From Bacteroidota bacterium (lineage in GTDB: Bacteria > Bacteroidota > Bacteroidia > Chitinophagales > Chitinophagaceae): a DNA stretch of 10,079 nucleotides. The stretch spans positions 1 to 10,079 of the forward strand of contig CANETM010000044.1 of the NCBI GenBank assembly GCA_947441205.1. The letters run 5' to 3'. A program made the translations under genes and the position numbers. Below are positions 1 through 6,448 of this stretch, piece by piece. Each line of letters opens with the position of its first letter. The stretch's first letter is position 1. The notes under the pieces are model-generated. The model ran no database searches. It was not told the origin of the DNA and was given only the letters and a program-made list of their open reading frames with translations.

Positions 1-1
1 A

Positions 2-145
2 ATAAATGAAAAATACGAATTCATTACACAGTCGCCTCATTTGTTGATAGGTAGTAGTAGAAAAATTGATGACAAACGTTATTTTGAATACTTCATTACC
101 CCTTCTGAAATTAACGCGATTCAAAGGGTAATTGCCAAAAATTAA
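2..145 (+). CDS. C-terminal fragment of an unrecognised protein (5' end outside window)
   Basis: The frame starting at base 2 is open from the window edge to a TAA at 143-145 and gives a 47-residue C-terminal tail ending in IQRVIAKN. It has mixed polar and hydrophobic composition with a run of aromatic residues (RYFEYFITP) and no membrane segment. I do not recognise the family. The call rests on an uninterrupted frame that ends just before the promoter region of the next gene. A 14-bp tandem duplication overlaps the stop codon but leaves the C-terminus unchanged. The start and true length cannot be seen. Confidence 0.55.
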   Translation: MNEKYEFITQSPHLLIGSSRKIDDKRYFEYFITPSEINAIQRVIAKN

Positions 146-156
146 TTGCCAAAAAC
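129..156. repeat. 14-bp tandem duplication across a stop codon
   Basis: Two adjacent copies of TAATTGCCAAAAAY (129-142 and 143-156) are identical at 13 of 14 positions. The second copy begins exactly with the TAA stop of the upstream reading frame. Read with only one copy, the frame would still end V-I-A-K-N-stop, so the duplication is neutral for the protein and only lengthens the 3' non-coding region. It is probably a slippage product. Confidence 0.8.
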
Positions 157-248
157 TAAGCGCTTCTCAATTGTCATAATTATGTCAAATTATGGTCTAT
201 TTTGTATAATTATATTGCTTCGTATTCAATTCCTTAATTAGGAGTATT

Positions 249-261
249 GACCTTTGCGGTC
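249..261 (+). promoter_or_regulatory. Probable -7 promoter element overlapping an inverted repeat
   Basis: GACCTTTG (249-256) differs by one base from the Bacteroidota -7 consensus TAnnTTTG, and a TTC resembling the -33 TTG lies 21 bases upstream (225-227). The expected transcription start, about 7 bases after TTTG, falls at or next to the ATG at 264, so the receptor transcript may be leaderless or nearly so. The element also sits inside an inverted repeat, GACC-N5-GGTC. The match is imperfect and the assignment is an inference. Confidence 0.35.
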
Positions 262-263
262 GA

Positions 264-2351
264 ATGAAAAAAGTAGTACTTTTTAGTCTGTTAATTTCCC
301 CTTTGGTTTTGTTTTCACAAATTTCTTTTGTGAAAGATACCATGCAAATGCAAGGTGACAGTGTCGTGATCACGGCAAATAGAACTGAGCGAAAGCTAGG
401 GAACATTACGGTGCCAGTAACTATCATTAATGCAAAGCAATTACAACAAACAGGATCTCTTCGTTTAACCGATATTTTAAAAGAGCAGCCTGGACTTACC
501 ATATCAAGTGGTTTTGGTGCAGGCGTGCAATTGCAAGGTTTAAATCCAGATTACACCATTATTCTTATCAATGGCGAACCATTGGTGGGTCGAACTGCAG
601 GTGTATTAGATTTAAATAGAATTGCTTTAGGGAACATTAAAAAAATAGAAATAGTAAAGGGCCCATCTTCAAGTTTATATGGAAGTGAAGCAATGGCGGG
701 TGTTATCAATATTATCACCGATGCTAGTACAACCATTCCACTTCAAGCTTCCTTGCGTTATGGAACTTATCAAACAGTGGATGCTGGAATTAATAATGCT
801 TTTTCAACTAAGCATGTTTTTTACCAAGGGTTTTATAATTATTTTAATACCAATGGGTATAGTATCAGACCCAATAGCACTAGCAGGGTAACGACACCCA
901 TTACTAGGTTTACTTTGAACCAACAATTAAAAGTAAACTTAACTGAAAATACTAATTTGTCATTTGGACTTAGGTTAACGGATGAAAAAATTAAAAATAA
1001 CATTTCAGTTAACAATGGGGGCGCTACCATTAATTCAAATGGGAAGGAAAATAATTCAGATCAAAATATCAACCTTACCCTAAATCATCGTTTTTCAAAT
1101 GCTTTAAAAACTAGTTTCAGAGGTTATTTTACCGAGTATAATGCAAGACAAGATTTAGTTACCCTTTCGGGCGATCCTTATTATGATTTATTAAATCATT
1201 CTTTTCAACGAATTGAAAATCAAACAGACTGGAATTTCAATAAAAAATTGAACATACTTTTCGGTGCAGGTGCAGTATGGGAAGGTGTTAAGAGTAGTAG
1301 ATATGATAGTGAAAATGTTAGAAAGAAAAATTCAATCCAATACGGATTTACCCAATTAGAGTGGACACCCAATGATAAATTAATTTTAATTGGTGGTGTT
1401 AGATTCGATAAAAATGAAACGTATGCATCTGCGTTTAGTCCAAAAATGTCAGCATTGTACAAAATCAATTCAAAGCATAAAATTAAATTAAGTATTGGCC
1501 AAGGTTTTAAAGCGCCTGACTTTAGACAAATATATTTAGACTTCACCAATGCTGCAGCAGGAAGCTATAGTGTATTTGGAACAGCTCAAGCACAGCAAGT
1601 GATTAGTACCTTGATGACTTTGGGGCAAATTGGTGTCTTATATGATAACTATTATCAATTAAAATCGTTGAAACCCGAGTATTCAAATGGAGTACATTTA
1701 ACTTGGGATTATGAACCTAATAGTAAAAACTTTTTTAGCCTACAATTTTTTAGAAATGACATTCGAAATTTAATACAGGTTCAACAAGTAGGAGCTTATA
1801 CAACTGGCGCACAAATTTTTAGTTATTTAAATATTGGCCGAGCTTTTACACAGGGAATTGAAGTAGAGGCGAAACATAAAGTAAGCAACAATTTATTTAT
1901 TAGTGGTGCTTATCAATACTTGTTAACAGGCGATAAAGATCAAATTGAACAAATAAAATCAGGAAAAGTATATAAAAGAGATGTGAATGGGTATAGTCAA
2001 ATATTAAGTTTAAATGACTATGTAGGCCTTCCCAATAATAGTACACATAAGGTTCAACTTAAATTTAATTATACAAATAGTGTTGGATTTTTTGCAAACT
2101 TTAGAGCCATGTATCGCAGCAGTTGGGCTGTTAATAATACGAATGGAAATGAAGTGTTTGATAATGGTGATGAATTAGCAAAAGGGTTTGTTTCCTTACA
2201 TACCTCTATTGGAAAAGATTATCGAAATGGTATTTCATTGCAATTAGGATGTGATAATATCTCAAATTATGTGGATGCATCAAATTTACCTAACCTCCCA
2301 GGCAGAACATATTTCGGCACTTTTAAATATCAAATTTTTAAAAATAAATAA
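264..2351 (+). CDS. TonB-dependent outer-membrane receptor, HmuR/heme-receptor-like
   Basis: A 695-residue outer-membrane receptor that would import a scarce nutrient using energy from the TonB-ExbBD complex. A signal peptide covers about residues 1-18 (hydrophobic core, cleavage near LFS-Q). A TonB-box-like VVITANRTE follows at 34-42. The plug domain spans roughly 45-155 and contains the typical IEIVKGP (128-134) and LYGSEAMAGVINIIT stretches. The remainder is a beta-barrel ending in aromatic-rich strands close to the C-terminus. There is no N-terminal carboxypeptidase-like domain, so it is not a SusC-type receptor. FKAP (415-418) and LKPE (469-472) occupy the places of the FRAP and NPNL boxes of heme receptors. 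The next gene, 1 bp downstream, is an HmuY-family lipoprotein, which favours heme or tetrapyrrole uptake. No His occurs in the plug or between the two boxes, so classical axial His ligands are missing. A cobalamin or other chelate substrate remains possible. Confidence 0.85.
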   Translation: MKKVVLFSLLISPLVLFSQISFVKDTMQMQGDSVVITANRTERKLGNITVPVTIINAKQLQQTGSLRLTDILKEQPGLTISSGFGAGVQLQGLNPDYTIILINGEPLVGRTAGVLDLNRIALGNIKKIEIVKGPSSSLYGSEAMAGVINIITDASTTIPLQASLRYGTYQTVDAGINNAFSTKHVFYQGFYNYFNTNGYSIRPNSTSRVTTPITRFTLNQQLKVNLTENTNLSFGLRLTDEKIKNNISVNNGGATINSNGKENNSDQNINLTLNHRFSNALKTSFRGYFTEYNARQDLVTLSGDPYYDLLNHSFQRIENQTDWNFNKKLNILFGAGAVWEGVKSSRYDSENVRKKNSIQYGFTQLEWTPNDKLILIGGVRFDKNETYASAFSPKMSALYKINSKHKIKLSIGQGFKAPDFRQIYLDFTNAAAGSYSVFGTAQAQQVISTLMTLGQIGVLYDNYYQLKSLKPEYSNGVHLTWDYEPNSKNFFSLQFFRNDIRNLIQVQQVGAYTTGAQIFSYLNIGRAFTQGIEVEAKHKVSNNLFISGAYQYLLTGDKDQIEQIKSGKVYKRDVNGYSQILSLNDYVGLPNNSTHKVQLKFNYTNSVGFFANFRAMYRSSWAVNNTNGNEVFDNGDELAKGFVSLHTSIGKDYRNGISLQLGCDNISNYVDASNLPNLPGRTYFGTFKYQIFKNK

Positions 2352-2352
2352 C

Positions 2353-3006
2353 ATGAAAAAAACAGTTCAAACAATTGGCTTATTCATTATGGTAGCAACA
2401 AGTATGATAGCTTGTACTAAGTCAGAAACAGCAGCTCCAATAGTAGTAACGCCATTAACAATTTACACGGTAAAAGATATTCCAGCTGACACTGTGGTGG
2501 GATTGAGCGCACAAGGAGCGCCAGTTGCAAGAGGTATTTATACATTTTATAGTTTAGAGAAAAATGCGCTAGTGCCTAATACCGATAGTGCAAGTACAAA
2601 ATGGGATATTGCTTTTTTGTCGACACGTATTATTATTAATGGTGGAACAAGTGGTACAGGACTAGGCGGTGCATTTATTTTTACTGGATTATTTGATGAT
2701 TTAAAAACAATTTCAGCTGATTCTGTTTTTAAAACTGATAATGCACCAACCTCTTATGCAGTAACAAGTGGTAGTGGTAAGGGATGGTACACTTATGATG
2801 CATTAAATAATTTAGTTACCCCTATTGCCGGAAGAGTTTTGGTCATAAAAACTGCGTCTGGTAAATATGCAAAATTAGAAATAACAAGTTATTATAAAGG
2901 TGGTGTAACACTTCCTGCTTCAGCAAGCGTAGAGGATAAATTATATAAGCAACGTTATTACAATTTTAGATTTGCTTATCAACCTAATGGAACTAAAACA
3001 TTTTAA
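2353..3006 (+). CDS. HmuY-family lipoprotein (putative heme-binding partner of the receptor)
   Basis: A 217-residue lipoprotein. The start at 2353 is chosen because it gives a clean lipoprotein signal peptide with lipobox MIAC (Cys21), and because it follows the receptor stop by 1 bp; an earlier in-frame ATG at 2251 lies inside the receptor gene. The mature part shows the HmuY pattern: a KWDIAF motif near residues 83-88, a following I-N-G-G glycine-rich segment, and GKYAKLEI near 170-177. In Porphyromonas, HmuY takes heme from host proteins and passes it to HmuR. Here the order is receptor then lipoprotein, and no hmuSTUV genes follow before the terminator. The mature protein contains no His and no Met, the usual axial heme ligands in characterised HmuY proteins, so ligand identity is uncertain. 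There is no clear acidic surface-export signal after the Cys (TKSETAAP). Confidence 0.8.
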   Translation: MKKTVQTIGLFIMVATSMIACTKSETAAPIVVTPLTIYTVKDIPADTVVGLSAQGAPVARGIYTFYSLEKNALVPNTDSASTKWDIAFLSTRIIINGGTSGTGLGGAFIFTGLFDDLKTISADSVFKTDNAPTSYAVTSGSGKGWYTYDALNNLVTPIAGRVLVIKTASGKYAKLEITSYYKGGVTLPASASVEDKLYKQRYYNFRFAYQPNGTKTF

Positions 3007-3025
3007 TTTTAAATGTCCTTCCCCC

Positions 3026-3063
3026 AAAAGAAAAGGGCTCCCAATTGGGAGCCCTTTTCTTTT
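3026..3063. terminator. Bidirectional intrinsic terminator
   Basis: A perfect 38-nt palindrome with a 17-bp stem and an AATT loop. The GC-rich core GGGCTCCC/GGGAGCCC is flanked by A-rich and T-rich arms, so each strand ends in a TTTTCTTTT tract. It lies between the stop of the lipoprotein gene (3006) and the stop of the convergent DUF4442 gene (3074) and would end transcription from both sides. Confidence 0.92.
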
Positions 3064-3073
3064 ATTAAGTAAT

Positions 3074-3559
3074 TTATTTTTTTGCTTTAAAGCTCCAAGT
3101 GAAATTAAATTCCGCAACCACTTCATTATTTTCATTTTTACCAATCGACTTACTAATGAGCGTGACACCCTCGCCTGTTTTAATCGTTTGAGCAATTGCA
3201 TTTTTAACAAGTGCTCCATCGGGACAAGTAAAAGACAACATCCCTGTTCCCTTTTTATAATAACTAGCCTCCATTTTAATGACAAGCATACTTACTTTAG
3301 TGTCTTGTTGATATAGGTGACCAAATGCCAATAATCCTGTACTCATTTCTGCAGCCATTGCTTCAGCAGCAAAATACATGGACTTAAATGGGTTTTTACT
3401 AAACCAAGAATGTCGGATACGAATGGTACATGTATTTTCATCGATATGCTTTAATCGAAGGCCAACAAAAAATGCTGCAGGTAATTTAGTTGCAAGAAAA
3501 AAACCAAAGCTAATAGGGGAGCTTATTTTATTTACAAAACTAGTAAAATGGTTATTCAT
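3074..3559 (-). CDS. DUF4442 hotdog-fold thioesterase-like protein
   Basis: A 161-residue cytoplasmic protein with no signal peptide. The pattern SFGFFLATKLPAAFFVGLR near the N-terminus, followed by NPFKSMYFAAEAMAAEMSTG (56-75), is characteristic of DUF4442 proteins of the hotdog (PaaI-like thioesterase) superfamily; the second segment corresponds to the long central hotdog helix. Related proteins act on acyl-CoA or acyl-ACP thioesters, but DUF4442 members are mostly uncharacterised and no catalytic residue can be assigned with confidence here. It is transcribed alone, convergent with the lipoprotein gene and divergent from the deacylase gene. A matching TAnnTTTG element lies 34 bp upstream of the ATG. 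Nothing links it functionally to its neighbours. Confidence 0.75.
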   Translation of the reverse strand: MNNHFTSFVNKISSPISFGFFLATKLPAAFFVGLRLKHIDENTCTIRIRHSWFSKNPFKSMYFAAEAMAAEMSTGLLAFGHLYQQDTKVSMLVIKMEASYYKKGTGMLSFTCPDGALVKNAIAQTIKTGEGVTLISKSIGKNENNEVVAEFNFTWSFKAKK

Positions 3560-3593
3560 AAGTTTGTATTACTATTTCCCAATAAATGTACTT

Positions 3594-3601
3594 CAAATTT
3601 A
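3594..3601 (-). promoter_or_regulatory. Bacteroidota -7 promoter element for the DUF4442 gene
   Basis: On the minus strand this reads TAAATTTG, an exact match to TAnnTTTG. Transcription would start near 3587 and give a leader of roughly 28 nt before the ATG at 3559. No TTG is seen at the -33 position, so the promoter is supported by the -7 element and its placement only. Confidence 0.45.
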
Positions 3602-3673
3602 GTTGATAAACCTTAAATTTACTCAGTATAAAGTAATTGCATATTTATTTTCCATAAAAGTTAAAGTAATTTT

Positions 3674-5218
3674 ATGATTCAAAAAGTAACCTATATCTTA
3701 TTAACAGTATTTTTTTGCGCGCAAATAAGTTTGCATGCACAAAAAAATGTTTTAACAAATTCTTCTTCAAAAACTACGCTCATTTCCAATGTAATCATTG
3801 TGGACGGAACGGGTAGTGAGCCAAAAAAAGGTGCCATTAGATTAAAGGGGGATGAAATAATTGAAGTAGGTGTACTTAAACCACTAAATGGAGAAAAAAT
3901 AATTGATGGTAAAGGCAAGGTTTTAGCACCTGGTTTTATTGATGCGCATAGTCATCATTTAGATGACCTACAACGCAAGCCTGCAGGTTTGTCAACGTCA
4001 AATCAAGGGATAACAACTATTGTAATTGGTCAGGATGGTGGCAGTTATCCTATGGACAGTTTAGAAAAAGACATGCGCGAAAAACCGGTTGTAGCCAATG
4101 TTGCAAGTTATACAGGTCATTCAAGTTTAAGGGAGGAAGTGATGGGAGAAAAAAACGTATTAAGACAAGCAAGTCAAGCCGAAGTTGATAAAATGAAAAC
4201 AATTTTGTCTACTGAATTGGCAAAAGGCTCATTAGGAATATCAACTGGATTAGAATATGAACAAGCATTTTATTCAAGCCGTGATGAAGTATTACAATTA
4301 GCGAAAGTGGCTGCTGACGCAAAAACAAGATATATAAGTCATATTCGAAGTGAGGACGTAACCTTAGCTGATGCATTGGATGAAATCATACAAATTGGTA
4401 AAATCACCAAAATGCCAGTACAAATTTCACATATTAAATTAGCTAAAAAATCAGATTGGGGTAATGCTTCAAAAGTTTTGGCACAATTAGAAAGTGCCCG
4501 TGCTGAAGGGGTACAAATTACTGCGGATGTTTACCCGTATACATTTTGGAATTCAACTTTACGTGTTTTATTTCCTTCACGTGATTATACCAATATGGCA
4601 AGTGCTCAACTTGCAGTTACTCAGTTATTTGACCCCAAGGAATCCTATATTGTACAATATGCACCTAATAAAGCATATGTAGGAAAAACTTTATCAGCCA
4701 TTGCTAAACTAAGAAATGAAACCGACGCACAAGCTTTAATAAGTTTAGTTGATATAGCAGCTAAATTTAAAGATGCGAACCCTAATTATAATGGAAGCAT
4801 TGAAGCAATTGCTGCTAAGTCGATGAGTGAAAATGATGTTGCAAAATTCATAGCTTGGCCATTTGCAGTAATATGCTCAGACGGTAATGGTGGAGGACAT
4901 CCAAGAGGGTATGGTTCCTTTACAAGAGTATTAGGTAAGTATGTAAGAAATGAAAACCTAATGTCATTAACAACAGCTATTCATAAAATGACTGGACAAA
5001 CCGCCGAGTATTTAGGAATTAAAAATCGTGGCTTGCTTGTAGTTGGCCAAAAAGCAGATTTAGTATTATTGGATCCAAGTACAGTTATTGATCATGCAGT
5101 AATTGGAAATAGCAATGCCCTATCAACTGGCATTGCAATGGTATGGGTAAATGGACAATTGGTATATGAAAATCAAAAAGCAACAGGAAAAAAACCTGGC
5201 GTTTTAATTAAAAGATAA
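3674..5218 (+). CDS. Exported D-aminoacylase / N-acyl-D-amino-acid deacylase family amidohydrolase
   Basis: A 514-residue amidohydrolase-superfamily enzyme expected to hydrolyse the acyl group from N-acyl-D-amino acids. A type I signal peptide (residues 1 to about 23, ending LHAQ) places it in the periplasm. The N-terminal beta-domain holds VIIVDGTG (40-47). Metal-site and active-site motifs follow in family order: DAHSH (His92, His94), GLEY (192-195), SHIR (His223), SHIK (His253) with NWG-like DWGN, ADVYPYT, then CSDG (Asp403, the presumed catalytic acid/base) and GHPRGYGSF. The C-terminal GLLVVGQKADLVLLDP is typical of the superfamily. One oddity: the GNCG motif that supplies the metal-binding Cys in characterised D-aminoacylases reads GQDGG here (Asp121). 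Downstream genes for a DUF1611 protein, an epimerase-like enzyme and an amino-acid permease fit a role in D-amino-acid salvage. A prolidase or isoaspartyl peptidase relative is less likely. Confidence 0.83.
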   Translation: MIQKVTYILLTVFFCAQISLHAQKNVLTNSSSKTTLISNVIIVDGTGSEPKKGAIRLKGDEIIEVGVLKPLNGEKIIDGKGKVLAPGFIDAHSHHLDDLQRKPAGLSTSNQGITTIVIGQDGGSYPMDSLEKDMREKPVVANVASYTGHSSLREEVMGEKNVLRQASQAEVDKMKTILSTELAKGSLGISTGLEYEQAFYSSRDEVLQLAKVAADAKTRYISHIRSEDVTLADALDEIIQIGKITKMPVQISHIKLAKKSDWGNASKVLAQLESARAEGVQITADVYPYTFWNSTLRVLFPSRDYTNMASAQLAVTQLFDPKESYIVQYAPNKAYVGKTLSAIAKLRNETDAQALISLVDIAAKFKDANPNYNGSIEAIAAKSMSENDVAKFIAWPFAVICSDGNGGGHPRGYGSFTRVLGKYVRNENLMSLTTAIHKMTGQTAEYLGIKNRGLLVVGQKADLVLLDPSTVIDHAVIGNSNALSTGIAMVWVNGQLVYENQKATGKKPGVLIKR

Positions 5219-5323
5219 TTTAACATTAATCAAACAGAACGCAACACTAACTTAATCTAAGTCGAAATTGTATTTCTATAAAAATAAAAAACCAGAGATA
5301 AAAATATCATTATAAAAATTTGG

Positions 5324-5349
5324 TTTAAAATAATTGATTTAAAATAATT
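5324..5349. repeat. Short AT-rich direct repeat before the DUF1611 gene
   Basis: TTTAAAATAATT occurs at 5324-5335 and again at 5338-5349, separated by GA, ending 5 bases before the ATG at 5355. It may be a regulator site or simply low-complexity sequence. The 136-bp gap that contains it shows no terminator hairpin. A one-mismatch -7 element (AAAATTTG, 5316-5323) is present just upstream of the repeat, so a secondary promoter here is possible. Confidence 0.4.
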
Positions 5350-5354
5350 AAGGA

Positions 5355-6419
5355 ATGATACAAACAAATAACAACGCCATAGTGTTAACCAATGGCTTAT
5401 TAACTTCACCTGATGCAAAAACAGCGCATGGTTTAATTAGAGGAACGGAACGTTTCACAATTATTGGAATTGTAGACTGTAAGGAAACAGCCGGAAAGGA
5501 TGCTGGTGAATTATTAGATGGGAAAAATAGAAATATCCCCGTTATTGAAAATTTAGAAAATGCATTGAGTGCATTACAAAATATAAATTACTTAGTCATA
5601 GGTGTTGCAACTGTGGGCGGAAAACTACCAGGCAATATGCTAGAGGTAGTGATTAAAGCAATTAATGCTGGCATATCTATCGTAAATGGCCTACATGAAT
5701 ACTTAAATGAAAAGCCTGATGTGGTTGCATTGGCAAAGTCAAAAGGAGTAACCCTAACTGATGTTAGAAAACCTAAATCAAGAGAAGACTTGCATTTTTG
5801 GACAGGCGAAATTTATAAAGTACAAGCACCTATAATTGCAGTAATTGGAATGGATTGTGCAATGGGAAAACGAACGACTGCAAGAATGTTAAGACAAGCA
5901 TGTGAGGCCAATGGATTAAACGGTCAAATGATTTATACGGGTCAAACAGGCTGGTTGCAAGGAGGTAAATATGGTTTCGTATTTGATTCTACCTTAAATG
6001 ATTTTGTTTCTGGTGAGTTAGAAAATGCAATTGTATCTTGTTGGAAAGAAACAAATGCTGATATTTTATTTTTAGAAGGCCAATCCTCATTAAGAAATCC
6101 AAGCGGTCCCTGTGGTATTGAATTATTGATATCAGGTAATGCAAAACAGGTAGTTTTATTATTTGCACCTAAGCGAAAATATTTTGACAATGACGAACAT
6201 TGGGGAAGTATTCCGTCGGTTGAATCGGAAATTGAAATCATTGAAAAGTTGGGATCAAAAGTAATTGCTGTCGCTGTGAATACCGAAGATTGCACCACAG
6301 AGGAAGCTTTTGCTTATCAAAAAGAATATGAACAAAAATTACAAATACCAGTTTTGTTACCTATACAGGAGGGCGTGGATAAAATAATGCCTGTATTAAA
6401 AAGTTTAATTAAAAAATAA
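5355..6419 (+). CDS. DUF1611 family protein, DgcN-like (putative D-amino-acid N-acetyltransferase)
   Basis: A 354-residue cytoplasmic protein with the two-domain DUF1611 architecture. Residues 1 to about 150 form a Rossmann-like N-terminal domain (IVLTNGLLTSPDAKTAHGL; a VIGVATVGG loop at 81-89). From about 155 to the end is a P-loop domain resembling dethiobiotin-synthetase-type enzymes, with the Walker A segment GMDCAMGKRTTA at 165-176 and LEGQSSLRNP at 240-249. The family was long labelled unknown or as an epimerase. As I recall, members in marine Proteobacteria and haloarchaea were described as DgcN, an N-acetyltransferase acting on D-glutamate and paired with the epimerase-like DgcA. The same pairing is present here: an enolase-superfamily epimerase gene starts 29 bp downstream. 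D-amino-acid N-acylation is therefore the leading guess, but the substrate is unproven. No SD is seen; AGGA directly abuts the ATG. Confidence 0.82.
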   Translation: MIQTNNNAIVLTNGLLTSPDAKTAHGLIRGTERFTIIGIVDCKETAGKDAGELLDGKNRNIPVIENLENALSALQNINYLVIGVATVGGKLPGNMLEVVIKAINAGISIVNGLHEYLNEKPDVVALAKSKGVTLTDVRKPKSREDLHFWTGEIYKVQAPIIAVIGMDCAMGKRTTARMLRQACEANGLNGQMIYTGQTGWLQGGKYGFVFDSTLNDFVSGELENAIVSCWKETNADILFLEGQSSLRNPSGPCGIELLISGNAKQVVLLFAPKRKYFDNDEHWGSIPSVESEIEIIEKLGSKVIAVAVNTEDCTTEEAFAYQKEYEQKLQIPVLLPIQEGVDKIMPVLKSLIKK

Positions 6420-6448
6420 TCAGCACAAGCTGAATAAATACATTTAAA

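Noticed and set aside
2251..2352. N-terminal extension of the HmuY-family gene from an upstream in-frame ATG
   Set aside because: It lies inside the receptor gene and would bury the clear lipoprotein signal peptide that starts at 2353.
2941..3316. Opposed open frames of about 114 codons on both strands around the palindrome
   Set aside because: They read through the terminator and the overlapping real genes; their apparent shared peptide is only the palindrome read in both directions.
3378..3602. Plus-strand open frame antisense to the DUF4442 gene
   Set aside because: It is a shadow of the well-supported minus-strand gene, with no family resemblance or start signal of its own.
5219..5354. 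Possible small RNA or riboswitch in the 136-bp gap before the DUF1611 gene
   Set aside because: No stable stem-loops or known riboswitch core are visible; the sequence is low-complexity and AT-rich.
5942..6298. Minus-strand open frame inside the DUF1611 gene
   Set aside because: It is the antisense of a conserved P-loop domain; composition and lack of motifs mark it as a shadow.
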